Source of the DNA: Paenibacillus sp. JNUCC32
Lineage (GTDB): Bacteria > Bacillota > Bacilli > Paenibacillales > Paenibacillaceae
Reading direction: 5' to 3'
NCBI RefSeq assembly: GCF_014863545.1
Contig: NZ_CP062260.1
Span: 3,782,001 to 3,846,000, forward strand
Length of the DNA stretch: 64,000 nt
A program made the position numbers and the translations under genes. The notes beneath the pieces were generated by a model that was not told the DNA's origin, ran no database searches, and saw only the letters and a program-made list of their open reading frames with translations. The stretch's first letter is position 1; each line of letters opens with the position of its first letter. Of this stretch, positions 28,467-37,297 are shown piece by piece.

Positions 28467-29156
28467 TTACTTTTGACCGTAATAAGCATTAACTCCATGC
28501 TTCCGCAAAAAATGGCGATCCAGCAGCGTCTGATCCATCGGTTCGGTTTCGGGATTGATCTGCTGCATCCGGGCAGCAATCTTGGCGCACTCCTCCAGCA
28601 CCACCGCATTATGCACGGCGTTATGGGCATCCATGCCCCACACGAACGGCGCATGGGAATGCACAAGCACCCCGGGCACCATGTTCGGATCCAGATCCGC
28701 GAATCGTTCAACGATGACATTGCCCGTCTCCAGCTCGTAGGCCCCTTCGATTTCTTCCCGGGTCATGGGCCGCGTAACCGGAATCTCCCCGTAAAAATAG
28801 TCGGCATGCGTCGTTCCGTAAGCAGGCAGCGCGCGACCCGCCTGAGCCCAGCTCGTTCCCCATGGCGAGTGGGTGTGCACAATCCCGCCGATCTCCTTAA
28901 AGTTCTGATACAGCACCAGATGAGTCGGGGTGTCGGAGGAAGGGCGCAAATCCCCTTCAACGACATTCCCCTTCAAATCCAGCACGACCATGTCGTCCGC
29001 TTTTAAATCCTCGTACGGCACGCCGCTCGGCTTAATGACAAACAGTCCGCGTTCACGGTCGATGCCGCTGACGTTTCCCCATGTAAAGGTAACGAGCCCG
29101 TACTTCGGAAGCTCCAGATTCGCCTCAAGCACCTGCTGCTTCAAATCCTCCAACAT
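28467..29156 (-). CDS. araD: L-ribulose-5-phosphate 4-epimerase AraD
   Basis: 229 residues from ATG 29156 (AGAGGAG 9 nt upstream), the usual family length. Class II aldolase/epimerase fold with zinc His residues in [13 protein letters not shown] and [12 protein letters not shown]. Converts L-ribulose 5-phosphate to D-xylulose 5-phosphate. Preceded by an AraR operator at 29191-29202, so the araDBM block can be transcribed and repressed independently of araA-araR. Confidence 0.96.
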   Translation of the reverse strand: MLEDLKQQVLEANLELPKYGLVTFTWGNVSGIDRERGLFVIKPSGVPYEDLKADDMVVLDLKGNVVEGDLRPSSDTPTHLVLYQNFKEIGGIVHTHSPWGTSWAQAGRALPAYGTTHADYFYGEIPVTRPMTREEIEGAYELETGNVIVERFADLDPNMVPGVLVHSHAPFVWGMDAHNAVHNAVVLEECAKIAARMQQINPETEPMDQTLLDRHFLRKHGVNAYYGQK

Positions 29157-29190
29157 GAACAACCGCTCCTCTCCAGCCTTGAAAATATAG

Positions 29191-29202
29191 TTGTACGTAC
29201 AA
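29191..29202. promoter_or_regulatory. AraR operator upstream of araD
   Basis: TTGTACGTACAA, a perfect palindrome matching the core of B. subtilis AraR boxes, 35 bp before araD. An AT-rich -10-like TATATT sits directly beside it. Confidence 0.8.
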
Positions 29203-29215
29203 GTCGGCAAGCAAG

Positions 29216-29233
29216 GGTCCGAAATATCGGACC
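29216..29233 (-). promoter_or_regulatory. Stem-loop after araR
   Basis: GGTCCGA-AATA-TCGGACC, 7-bp perfect stem 17 bp after the araR stop; no T run. Confidence 0.55.
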
Positions 29234-29249
29234 TTAAACTCCCTATTCT

Positions 29250-30341
29250 CTATCGTTTGTCCACCGATTCTCTCTCCACAAGCTCCGGTTGATAAACCGT
29301 ATCCTCAAATACGGTATGATGCTCGATCATGCTGATCAACTGCCTGGCCGCCATGATCCCCATCTCCGTCTTCGGGTGGGTCATCGTCGTCAGCTTCACG
29401 CCGGAAGCAACGGCTAGGGTGGAATCATCGAAACCGACCATGGACACGTCCTGCGGAATGTGCAGCCCGCATTCCCCGGCCGCCTCCGCCAAAGACACGG
29501 CCAGCTCGTCGTTATAACATACGAATCCCGTCGGCCGCTGCCCGATCGGCTGCTTCAGCAATTGGACGGCCTGTTCATAAGGGAAACGGCCCTTCTGTTC
29601 CGTTGTATACGTAACCACCCGCTCCGGCAAAACGGGAATGCCCGCCTCCCGATGCGCCCGCAAGAAGCCCTTCAGCCGGTTTACGCCCTGAAGGTCGTCC
29701 CGCTTGAAGAATCCGGCAATCGCCGAATGGCCGTTCTCGATCAAATGCCGCGTAGCCTTGTAACCGCCAAGCTCATCGTCCAGCTTAAGGCAAGGGCATT
29801 CCAGTTCCCGATACTTCTCGTTGATCATCAGAAACGGAATCCCCTTCTCCTGCAGGGACAGGAAATATGTCAGATTCGGATTGCCCTCCGCGCTCTTGGT
29901 CGGCTCGATAATCAGCCCGCTCAGCGGCTGGCTGGTCATGAGCTGAAGGCTCTCCATCTCCTTCTCCTTGTTGTTGTCGGTGCTGGAGAGCAGCAGGCGG
30001 TATCCCTTGCTGCGCAGCTCCGCCTCCGCTCCCCTGACGATATGCGGGAAAATATAATCCGAGATGTACGTCGTCATGATGCCGATCGTCTTGACCTGCT
30101 CGCTTTCCCGCCGCTCCGGATTGCGGGCAAAGGTTCCTTTGCCTTGAATCCGTTCGAGCCAGCCTTCCTGCTCCAGCTCGCCGAAGGTTTGGCGGACCGT
30201 CTGGCGGCTTACGCCGAACTGGTCCGCGATTTCATGCTCCGAAGGAACCTGTTTGCCTGCTTGAAGCCGGCCGGATTCAAACCACGAGAGCAGTTCGTTT
30301 TTTAATACAATATATTTGGGTATCCGTCTATTATTCATCAT
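29250..30341 (-). CDS. araR: Arabinose repressor AraR
   Basis: 363 residues. N-terminal GntR winged helix (residues about 5-72; YIVLKNELLSWFESGRLQAG, IADQFGVSRQTVRQTFGELE) fused to a LacI/GalR-type sugar-binding domain (about 85-355; TIGIMTTYISDYIFPHIVRG, VSMVGFDDSTLAVASGVKLT). This hybrid architecture is the hallmark of AraR. It should release its TTGTACGTACAA-type operators when arabinose binds. It lies inside the ara cluster between araA and araD, downstream of an operator-controlled promoter, so it probably regulates itself. Confidence 0.94.
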   Translation of the reverse strand: MMNNRRIPKYIVLKNELLSWFESGRLQAGKQVPSEHEIADQFGVSRQTVRQTFGELEQEGWLERIQGKGTFARNPERRESEQVKTIGIMTTYISDYIFPHIVRGAEAELRSKGYRLLLSSTDNNKEKEMESLQLMTSQPLSGLIIEPTKSAEGNPNLTYFLSLQEKGIPFLMINEKYRELECPCLKLDDELGGYKATRHLIENGHSAIAGFFKRDDLQGVNRLKGFLRAHREAGIPVLPERVVTYTTEQKGRFPYEQAVQLLKQPIGQRPTGFVCYNDELAVSLAEAAGECGLHIPQDVSMVGFDDSTLAVASGVKLTTMTHPKTEMGIMAARQLISMIEHHTVFEDTVYQPELVERESVDKR

Positions 30342-30439
30342 TCACCTCTAGCCTCACGCACTCATTATATTAGGATCCCCTGCAATCCTAAGCTATCTCG
30401 CTATTGTAACACAGGCTAGGCGAATGCCGACAGAACCAG

Positions 30440-31927
30440 TTACCGCAGACGGTATGCGGCTTCGCTCCAGCGGAGCTCGTTCTTGAAGCGCGGTATCGTT
30501 GTATCCTTGTCGATAATGACCGCTTCAATGCCGGCCATCTCCGCCCAATCGCTTAAGTGTTCGGCCGTCATGGCATAAGAGAGAACGGTATGATGCGCGC
30601 CGCCGGCCAAAATCCACGCTTCCGCAGATTCGCGAAGGGATGGCTGCGGCTTCCACAGCACGCGGGCTACCGGCAGCTTCGGCATCGGCTGCTCCACCTT
30701 GACGCCGTCCACCACATTCACCAGCAGTCTGAAGCGGTGCCCGAGATCAATCAGGGAAGCATTGACGGCAGGGCCGTCTTGGCCGTTAAACACGAGTCGT
30801 GCCGGATCCCCCTTGCCTCCAATCCCGAGCGGATGAACCTCAAGCGTGGGTTTATCCAGCGCGATGGTCGGGCATACCTCCAGCATGTGCGATCCGAGAA
30901 TCATATGATTTCCCGGCTCGAAATGATAGGTGTAGTCCTCCATGAAGGAAGTGCTTTTATTGTCTGCAAGCACCTTCAACACGCGTGTCAGGGCCGCTGT
31001 TTTCCAATCGCCTTCCCCGCCGAAACCGTAACCGGACTCCATCAAGCGCTGAACGGCGAGTCCCGGGAGCTGTTTCATTCCGTGCAGATCCTCGAAGGTC
31101 GTCGTGAATGCGCCGAAGCCGCCTTCCTCGAGGAAACGGCGAAGCGCAATCTCGATCCGGGCTTGGTACGCGATCGAATCGCGCACGGGACCGACGCTAA
31201 GCCCTTCCTTGGTAATCGAATACGACTCCGCGTATTCGTTCAGGAGCGCCTTGACCTCTTCATCGCCGACTTCGTTCATGGACTGCACAAGGTCGCCGAT
31301 GCCGTAACCGTTCACGGACCAGCCAAGCTTGATTTGCGCCTCCACTTTGTCCCCTTCGGTTACCGCTACCTGACGCATATTGTCGCCGAAGCGGGCTACC
31401 TTCAGCCTGCGGCTTTCGGCATAGGCCGCGGCAGTCCGCATCCAGCCGGCAATGCTGCCGCGAACCTCCCCGTCTTCCCAGTGGCCCACGACGACCTTGC
31501 GTGCGATGCCCAGACGAGCACCGATATGGCCATACTCGCGGTCGCCGTGAGCGGACTGGTTCAGGTTCATAAAGTCCATATCAATCGTTTCCCAAGGAAT
31601 GTCCCGGTTGAATTGGGTATGGAAATGAAGGAGCGGCTTCTGCAACTGGGATAGGCCCGCGATCCACATTTTGGCCGGGGAGAACGTGTGCATCCACGTC
31701 ATGATGCCTGCGCAGGACTCATCGTTGTTAGCCTCAAGAATCAGGTTGTATATTTCATCGGGTGTCGTTACGATCGGCTTGAATACAATGGGGTACGTAA
31801 ATACAGGATCTTTGTCAAACTCCGTTGCCACGATGCGGGAGTGCTCGGCGACCTGCTCCAGCGTTTCGGGACCATACAAGTGCTGGCTTCCGGTGACAAA
31901 CCAAAAAGAATGCGGTTTCAAATTCAT
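30440..31927 (-). CDS. araA: L-arabinose isomerase AraA
   Basis: 495 residues, normal family length. Seen: N-terminal FWFVTGSQHLYGPETLEQV, WMHTFSPAKMWIAGL, catalytic and Mn-binding Glu/His regions (GGFGAFTTTFEDLHGMKQLP, MEDYTYHFEPGNHMILGSHM). Converts L-arabinose to L-ribulose, the first intracellular step. AGGAGGCG precedes ATG 31927. First gene of the ara operon; two AraR boxes 41 bp apart lie upstream. Confidence 0.97.
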   Translation of the reverse strand: MNLKPHSFWFVTGSQHLYGPETLEQVAEHSRIVATEFDKDPVFTYPIVFKPIVTTPDEIYNLILEANNDESCAGIMTWMHTFSPAKMWIAGLSQLQKPLLHFHTQFNRDIPWETIDMDFMNLNQSAHGDREYGHIGARLGIARKVVVGHWEDGEVRGSIAGWMRTAAAYAESRRLKVARFGDNMRQVAVTEGDKVEAQIKLGWSVNGYGIGDLVQSMNEVGDEEVKALLNEYAESYSITKEGLSVGPVRDSIAYQARIEIALRRFLEEGGFGAFTTTFEDLHGMKQLPGLAVQRLMESGYGFGGEGDWKTAALTRVLKVLADNKSTSFMEDYTYHFEPGNHMILGSHMLEVCPTIALDKPTLEVHPLGIGGKGDPARLVFNGQDGPAVNASLIDLGHRFRLLVNVVDGVKVEQPMPKLPVARVLWKPQPSLRESAEAWILAGGAHHTVLSYAMTAEHLSDWAEMAGIEAVIIDKDTTIPRFKNELRWSEAAYRLR

Positions 31928-31962
31928 GATTATAACGCCTCCTGTACGAATGATTGCTCACT

Positions 31963-31978
31963 AACTTGTACATACCTT
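31963..31978. promoter_or_regulatory. AraR operator 1 upstream of araA
   Basis: AACTTGTACATACCTT, near-palindrome with centre at 31971.5, sharing the TTGTAC half site with the other boxes. Confidence 0.75.
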
Positions 31979-32004
31979 TATATATAAATAAATGATCATT
32001 AAAA

Positions 32005-32020
32005 ACATGTACGTACAAGT
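32005..32020. promoter_or_regulatory. AraR operator 2 upstream of araA
   Basis: ACATGTACGTACAAGT, centre 32012.5. Centre-to-centre distance to operator 1 is 41 bp, about four helical turns, bracketing an AT-rich promoter, which suits cooperative looping as described for B. subtilis AraR. Confidence 0.8.
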
Positions 32021-32070
32021 TGAATCACTCACATTCTACCCCCGCATCTCCAAAATAGCAAGATCAAAAT

Positions 32071-32113
32071 AAAAAAAAGAGCTGCCCCTATAGGTAACAA
32101 CGAACCCATAGAG
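32071..32113 (-). terminator. Probable terminator after urtE
   Basis: On the minus strand an imperfect stem (CTATGGGT with ACCTATAG) followed by a GC stretch and eight T residues. Confidence 0.5.
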
Positions 32114-32182
32114 ACAACCTCTATCATTCAAATCTCATTGACGGTCTACCTCCAAATGCGAGCCAGCTTTCATGAAAACTCT

Positions 32183-32878
32183 TTAGACCGTCAAATAATG
32201 CTCGAACTGCTCTATATCGATGGCATCCTGCACCCCTTCGGCTACGATCGTCCCTTTATCCATGACATAGATATAATCGGCCACGCTTCGGACGAATTCG
32301 ATGCTCTGCTCCACCAGAATGACCGACGTTTCTCCTTTGGCTTTGATCCCGCGGATGACGTCTTGAATTTCCTCCACGATGGAAGGCTGGATTCCTTCGG
32401 TCGGCTCGTCGAGCAGCAGCACCTTGGGCCGGGAGGCAAGCGCCCTTGCGAAAGCAAGCTGCTGCTGCTGTCCTCCGCTTAGATCACCGCCTTGGCGGTG
32501 ATACATTTGCGGCAGTACCGGAAACAAGGCTAACACATCCTCCGGGAATGCCTTCGTACGAGGCACGCATGGCTCAAGGCCGAGCAGGAGATTCTCTTTT
32601 ACAGTGAGTTGAGGGAAAATCTCGCGCCCTTGCGGGACATACCCGATCCCGCCTCTTGCTCTCTTTACGGAATCCCAGCCGGTAACCTCTTGCTCGCCAA
32701 GGCTCATCCGCCCCTGTCGGATTTTCAATTGCCCGGTTATCGTTCGCATCAGCGTGGTTTTCCCGACTCCGTTACGCCCAACCAGGCATACGATCCTTGC
32801 GGGGTCCACGACCATGGACACGCCGCGCAGGACAGCACTCTCCCCATAACCCGATTCAATGCCCTGCAGCTTGAGCAT
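32183..32878 (-). CDS. urtE: Urea ABC transporter ATPase UrtE
   Basis: 231 residues from ATG 32878 (AAAGGAGGGAGG upstream). Branched-chain-amino-acid-type (LivF-like) ATPase: Walker A CLVGRNGVGKTTLMR, signature GGDLSGGQQQQLAFARAL, Walker B VLLLDEPTEG, and the UrtE-type YVPQGREIFPQLTVKENLLLG. Pairs with UrtD to drive uptake. It overlaps the end of urtD by 23 bp, indicating coupled translation. Confidence 0.93.
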   Translation of the reverse strand: MLKLQGIESGYGESAVLRGVSMVVDPARIVCLVGRNGVGKTTLMRTITGQLKIRQGRMSLGEQEVTGWDSVKRARGGIGYVPQGREIFPQLTVKENLLLGLEPCVPRTKAFPEDVLALFPVLPQMYHRQGGDLSGGQQQQLAFARALASRPKVLLLDEPTEGIQPSIVEEIQDVIRGIKAKGETSVILVEQSIEFVRSVADYIYVMDKGTIVAEGVQDAIDIEQFEHYLTV

Positions 32879-33695
32879 TCGCCTCCCTCCTTTTTCCAAG
32901 GTAAACCTCGGCCACCAGCGGATCGCGCTGAATCTCCTGCATGGACCCTTCCTTCAGCAGTTTCCCTTCATGCATGACGGTAACCTTGGCGGCAAAAGAA
33001 CGTACAAACTCCATATCGTGCTCGACCACAACGACAGAGCATTCCTTAGCAATGCCTTGAAGGAGCTCGCCGGTCTTCATCGTTTCCTCGTCCGTCATTC
33101 CCGCTACCGGTTCATCCAGCAGCAGAAGCCGCGGCTTCTGAAGCAGCAGCATGCCGATCTCCAGCCACTGCTTCTCTCCATGCGACAGGGAACCTGCCCG
33201 AACATGAAGCCGATCGGGAAGTCCGATCAATTCCAGAACCTTCTTCATCTCGAACGTAGTGCATCGATTTCTCCTGACCTTCAGCGCCCGGAGCACGCTT
33301 CGGTCCGAATCGACGGTCAGCTCCAGGTTTTCCTTGACGCTCAGGTTGGGGAATATCGACGGTGCCTGGAATTTCCGGCCCACGCCGAGACCCGCGATTT
33401 CATAGTCCCGCTTCCTCGTAATCTCAAGTCCGTCTCCGAGCAGCACCCGCCCCGCCCCAGGCTTAGTCTTTCCGCAGATCACATCCAGCATCGTGGTCTT
33501 CCCTGCCCCGTTCGGGCCGATCAGAAAATGCAGCTCATGCTGGCGAAGCGCCAGATTCATGCCGTTCACCGCTACAAACCCGCCAAAGGCCACCGTTATA
33601 TTTTCCGCGGACAGCACGGTGGGCGACATGCCGATGCCCCTGACCTCCCCATGTGCGGCTACCGAAACATCAGCTCTCTTTGCGTACGGCTGCAT
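32856..33695 (-). CDS. urtD: Urea ABC transporter ATPase UrtD
   Basis: 279 residues; LivG-like ATPase with Walker A FLIGPNGAGKTTMLDVICG, signature LSHGEKQWLEIGMLLL and Walker B LLLLDEPVAGM. The SHGEKQWLEIG variant is typical of UrtD. ATG 33695 has GAGGAGGG 7 nt upstream and overlaps urtC by 26 bp; a second ATG at 33629 is less likely. Confidence 0.93.
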   Translation of the reverse strand: MQPYAKRADVSVAAHGEVRGIGMSPTVLSAENITVAFGGFVAVNGMNLALRQHELHFLIGPNGAGKTTMLDVICGKTKPGAGRVLLGDGLEITRKRDYEIAGLGVGRKFQAPSIFPNLSVKENLELTVDSDRSVLRALKVRRNRCTTFEMKKVLELIGLPDRLHVRAGSLSHGEKQWLEIGMLLLQKPRLLLLDEPVAGMTDEETMKTGELLQGIAKECSVVVVEHDMEFVRSFAAKVTVMHEGKLLKEGSMQEIQRDPLVAEVYLGKRREANAQAAGH

Positions 33696-34758
33696 GGACA
33701 GTCCCTCCTCTTTTGGATAATGACGAAGCCGCCTTGCTCCACAACCCGGTCAATCCTTTCGGCATCAAGACCACAACAATGACAAACAAAGCGCCCAATA
33801 CCAGCAGCCACCCTTCGGGATAAGCTTCGCTGATCCCGGTCTTGGCCGCGTTCAGCAGCACGGCGCCGATTATGGCGCCGATCAGCGTTCCCCTGCCGCC
33901 AAGCGCGACCCAGAGCACCATTTCAATAGACGGGACGATGCCCATCATGGACGGCGAAATAATGCCGACCTGAAGGACAAACAGCATGCCTGCTAGCCCG
34001 GCCAGCCCCCCCGATACGGCAAACGCAAAGGTTTTGTAGCGGGAAGGATCAAATCCCAGAAACCGTACCCGGTTCTCCCCATCCCTCGACGCTTCCAGCA
34101 CCTGGCCCACGCGGCTGTTCACAATTCTTCTGCATAGAATATAGGCTCCTGCCAAAGCGGCCAGCGTAATAAAATACAATCCTATTTTCGTGGAGGGCGC
34201 ATTCAGGTTAAATCCCAAAATGGAGCTGTAGCCCGTAAGCCCGTTCGTGCCCCCCGTCCACTCCTGCTTGCCGACAAACAGCGTAACCACGATCATGACC
34301 AGGGCCTGCGTCAGGATCGTAAAATACACGCCGACGATCCGGTTGCGGAACGTAAAGAATCCGAGTATCAACGCCAGCAGGGCCGGCAGCAGCATCCCGA
34401 GTATCAAGGCCGCCGGGAACGATCGGAAAGGCTCCCAGAACCAGGGCAGGGACGCCACCCCGCTCCATCCCATAAAATCAGGCAGGGCCGAGCCGCTGGC
34501 ATCCAGCTTCAGGTACATGGCCATGGCATAAGCGCCCAGCCCGAAGAACACGCCATGTCCAAGGCTCAGAATGCCGCCGTATCCCCAGATCAGGTCAAGC
34601 CCGACCGCCAGGATCGCCAAAGCCAAAAATTTCGTTAGCAATCCGAGGCGAAAAGGCGTCGTGAACAAGGGGGCCAAACACATCAGGAGCAGCACCGCGC
34701 TCCATAGAATCCGTTTCGATCGGCCGCCGGGGTTTCCTGTCAACCATTTCAGCACCAT
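33670..34758 (-). CDS. urtC: Urea ABC transporter permease UrtC
   Basis: 362 residues, about ten membrane segments, LivM-type permease (GYGGILSLGHGVFFGLGAYAM, LQVGIISPSMMGIVPSIEMV, VALGGRGTLIGAIIGAVLLN). Forms the channel with UrtB. Fourth step in the urtABCDE order with overlapping genes on both sides. Confidence 0.94.
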   Translation of the reverse strand: MVLKWLTGNPGGRSKRILWSAVLLLMCLAPLFTTPFRLGLLTKFLALAILAVGLDLIWGYGGILSLGHGVFFGLGAYAMAMYLKLDASGSALPDFMGWSGVASLPWFWEPFRSFPAALILGMLLPALLALILGFFTFRNRIVGVYFTILTQALVMIVVTLFVGKQEWTGGTNGLTGYSSILGFNLNAPSTKIGLYFITLAALAGAYILCRRIVNSRVGQVLEASRDGENRVRFLGFDPSRYKTFAFAVSGGLAGLAGMLFVLQVGIISPSMMGIVPSIEMVLWVALGGRGTLIGAIIGAVLLNAAKTGISEAYPEGWLLVLGALFVIVVVLMPKGLTGLWSKAASSLSKRGGTVHAAVRKES

Positions 34759-34773
34759 GCATTCCCCTCCTCT

Positions 34774-35679
34774 CTAATCCAAACTGCGCGTTCGCAGCGC
34801 GACGAGCCCGCGGGGCTTCCACTGCAGGAAAGCCACGATGCAGGCGAATACCAGCACTTTGCCGATGGAAGCCGAAGTATAGGTCTCAAACAGCGTGTTG
34901 AACACGCCGATGCCCAGCGCTCCGACAACCGTGCCGACCAGCTTTCCGACCCCGCCCAGCACCACCACCATGAAAGCATCGACGATATAGTAGGTCCCGA
35001 TCGATGGTCCGATCGGGCCGAGCAGCGTCAAGGCGCAGCCGGCAATACCGGCGATGCCCGAGCCGATCGCAAACGTCAGTCCGTCCACGCGCCGGGTCGA
35101 AATGCCGAGACAACCGGCCATGCTTCGGTTCTGCATCACCGCCCGCATTCTACGGCCTTGAACCGTTCTGTAAATATAGAGATACATCGCCGTCAGGACG
35201 ACGGCCACGAGCAATACAATGAACAGCCGCTTGTAAGGAAGGATGATGCTTGAGGTGATCGCAAGCCCGCCGTTCAGCCAGGAAGGGCTGGTTACGGCCA
35301 CGTTCGGTGCACCGAAGATGAACCTTGCGATCTGCTGCAGCATCATCCCGACGCCCCATGTGGCGAGCAGACTATCCAGCGGTCTGCCGTACAGATGGCG
35401 GATAAGCACCATTTCAAGCAGCCAGCCGACCGCGGCGGCAACCACGAAAGATACCAGCAATGCGGCGATGAAATAGGTATCGAACCAGGATTTCGGCATA
35501 TAGGCGGAGAACAAGCCTTGAGTAACATACGTGGAATACGCGCCGATCATAATCAGCTCGCCATGAGCCATATTAATGACATTCATTAAGCCGAACGTTA
35601 CCGCCAAGCCGAGCGCGATCAATAATAATATCGAGCTGACGCTCAGTCCGTTAAACACCTGCAGGATCGTCATATCCAT
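34774..35679 (-). CDS. urtB: Urea ABC transporter permease UrtB
   Basis: 301 residues from ATG 35679, with AAAGGAGG 10 nt upstream; a GTG seven codons earlier would overlap that site. LivH-type permease ([69 protein letters not shown]). Membrane channel partner of UrtC. A perfect hairpin (35698-35723) separates it from urtA. Confidence 0.94.
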   Translation of the reverse strand: MDMTILQVFNGLSVSSILLLIALGLAVTFGLMNVINMAHGELIMIGAYSTYVTQGLFSAYMPKSWFDTYFIAALLVSFVVAAAVGWLLEMVLIRHLYGRPLDSLLATWGVGMMLQQIARFIFGAPNVAVTSPSWLNGGLAITSSIILPYKRLFIVLLVAVVLTAMYLYIYRTVQGRRMRAVMQNRSMAGCLGISTRRVDGLTFAIGSGIAGIAGCALTLLGPIGPSIGTYYIVDAFMVVVLGGVGKLVGTVVGALGIGVFNTLFETYTSASIGKVLVFACIVAFLQWKPRGLVALRTRSLD

Positions 35680-35697
35680 CCGGGGTGAACCTCCTTT

Positions 35698-35723
35698 CAC
35701 GAAAGGCCCGCAGGCCTTTCGTG
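35698..35723 (-). promoter_or_regulatory. Intercistronic stem-loop urtA-urtB
   Basis: CACGAAAGGCC and GGCCTTTCGTG, 11-bp perfect stem with a CGCA loop, placed between the binding-protein gene and its permease without a T run. Likely sets a higher level of urtA mRNA. Confidence 0.65.
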
Positions 35724-35737
35724 CATGAGATGAAGTT

Positions 35738-36997
35738 TTATTCGCCGCTCAAACCTTTTGCCCAATCGTATGTTTTCAGATAGGGGTCCGGTTTGACGGG
35801 TTCGCCCGAGTTCCAGAGCTCCTTGAACTGTCCGTCAGCCTGCACCTCGCCGATGCGCACCGTTTTATGAATATGCTGATTGTCGCCATCGATGGTCACT
35901 TTGCCTTCGGGGGCGGCGAACTCAATGCCTTTGGCCGCTTCCTTCACCTTATTCACGTCCGTGGTTCCCGCCTTCTCTACCGCCGCCTTCCACAAGTACA
36001 CCGCGGTATAACCAGCCTCGATCGGGTCGGCCGTGACCCGGTCAGCGCCGTATTTCGCTTTGTATTTATCAACAAAAGCTTTGTTTTCCGGAGTATCCGT
36101 GGACTGATAGTAGTTCCAGGCTGCCAGATGGCCCTCTAGGATATCGGCGCCGATGCCGCGGATTTCCTCCTCCGCTACGCTTACGGACAGCGTGGTCATA
36201 TCCTTGGAGGTAATGCCCGCATCCTTCAGCTGCTTGAAGAAGGCTACATTACTATCGCCGTTCAGCGTGTTATAGACGATATCGGGTTTCGCCTCTTTGA
36301 TCTTGGCTATAATCGTGCTGAAATCGGTGTGGCCCAGCGGCGTGTATTCCTCTCCGGCCAGCTCGCCGCCCTCGGCCGTCAGCTGGGCCTTAATGATCTT
36401 GTTGGCCGTTCTTGGGAACACATAATCGGAGCCGAGCAGGAACATTTTTTTGCCGCGGTTCTCGAGAAGCCAGGACACCGAAGGCACGATTTGCTGATTG
36501 GTTGTTGCGCCCGTATAGAAAATGTTAGGGGAGGATTCCAGCCCTTCATATTGAACCGGATAAAACAAAAGACCGTGGTTTTGTTCGAAAACAGGGAGCA
36601 TGGCTTTCCGGCTGGCGGAGGTCCAGCCTCCGAACACGGCGGCAACCTTATCCTGCTGCAGCAATTTGCCCGCCTTCTCCGCGAAGGTCGGCCAATCCGA
36701 GGCACCGTCTTCGATCACGGGTTCGATTTGCTTGCCGAGCACGCCGCCCGCCGCATTGATCTCTTCGATCGCAAGCATCTCGGCATCCTTAACGGATACC
36801 TCGCTGATCGCCATCGTTCCGCTGAGCGAGTGAAGAATGCCGACCTTGATCGAGTCGCCTGCGGCTTCTACCGGCGGGCTCCCGTTACCCGCTCCGGCGG
36901 TTGGAGCGGTTTCCTTTTCCGTCACGCAGCCTGACATTAAAATGGCGCATAATACAAACGAGGCCCATCCTTTAACGATTACGCTTTGTTTTTTCAT
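35738..36997 (-). CDS. urtA: Urea-binding lipoprotein UrtA
   Basis: 419 residues. Lipoprotein signal with lipobox LMSGC (Cys about residue 24). The rest is a UrtA-type periplasmic binding protein: [53 protein letters not shown], and the C-terminal [19 protein letters not shown]. The ligand is urea or a short amide by family. First gene of urtABCDE behind a strong promoter and three GlnR/TnrA-type sites; no urease genes are in the window. Confidence 0.95.
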   Translation of the reverse strand: MKKQSVIVKGWASFVLCAILMSGCVTEKETAPTAGAGNGSPPVEAAGDSIKVGILHSLSGTMAISEVSVKDAEMLAIEEINAAGGVLGKQIEPVIEDGASDWPTFAEKAGKLLQQDKVAAVFGGWTSASRKAMLPVFEQNHGLLFYPVQYEGLESSPNIFYTGATTNQQIVPSVSWLLENRGKKMFLLGSDYVFPRTANKIIKAQLTAEGGELAGEEYTPLGHTDFSTIIAKIKEAKPDIVYNTLNGDSNVAFFKQLKDAGITSKDMTTLSVSVAEEEIRGIGADILEGHLAAWNYYQSTDTPENKAFVDKYKAKYGADRVTADPIEAGYTAVYLWKAAVEKAGTTDVNKVKEAAKGIEFAAPEGKVTIDGDNQHIHKTVRIGEVQADGQFKELWNSGEPVKPDPYLKTYDWAKGLSGE

Positions 36998-37068
36998 TGG
37001 CTCCCCACTCCCTTTTTCCGTTTCCGAACATTCCGTCTATAACCTCTCTACTCTGTTCGTTATTCCAC

Positions 37069-37098
37069 ATTATAGTTGCCTTATATTTCCTGTGTCAA
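37069..37098 (-). promoter_or_regulatory. Strong sigma-A promoter of urtABCDE
   Basis: Minus strand TTGACA (37098-37093), 18-nt spacer, TATAAT (37074-37069): both hexamers are perfect. The -35 is inside a GlnR/TnrA site. Confidence 0.85.
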
Positions 37099-37109
37099 TA
37101 ATTCTTACA
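37093..37109. promoter_or_regulatory. GlnR/TnrA site 1 (overlaps -35)
   Basis: TGTCA-ATAATTC-TTACA, exact match to TGTNAN7TNACA. Its overlap with the promoter -35 suggests repression by GlnR. Confidence 0.8.
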
Positions 37110-37166
37110 TAATTTTATTTCATTTTTTCATTTTTAGTAAAATTGTCGTGTTAATCCCCTATTTTG

Positions 37167-37183
37167 TGTTATATAAAATAACA
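37167..37183. promoter_or_regulatory. GlnR/TnrA site 2
   Basis: TGTTA-TATAAAA-TAACA, exact match to TGTNAN7TNACA, about 74 bp upstream of site 1; suited to activation. Confidence 0.8.
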
Positions 37184-37229
37184 TTCAGTTTGTGATTATA
37201 TAATGATAGAATGAATTTTCTTTATGATG

Positions 37230-37246
37230 TGTTATTTTTATTGACG
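37230..37246. promoter_or_regulatory. GlnR/TnrA site 3 (one mismatch)
   Basis: TGTTA-TTTTTAT-TGACG; only the last base departs from TGTNAN7TNACA. It is 63 bp from site 2. Confidence 0.55.
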
Positions 37247-37252
37247 TAAAAT

Positions 37253-37283
37253 AAAAAACAGCCCTTGATTTCTCAAGAGACTG
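37253..37283 (-). terminator. Terminator of the glycerophosphodiesterase gene
   Basis: Minus strand: CAGtcTCTTGA-GAAA-TCAAGGgCTG with a GAAA loop, then TTTTTT. Confidence 0.7.
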
Positions 37284-37297
37284 CCGTCGTTCATTAT

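Noticed and set aside
30557..31654. 365-codon plus-strand open frame opposite araA
   Set aside because: Antisense shadow; araA is full length with known motifs.
32978..33782. Plus-strand open frame opposite urtD
   Set aside because: Antisense to an ABC ATPase with intact Walker motifs.
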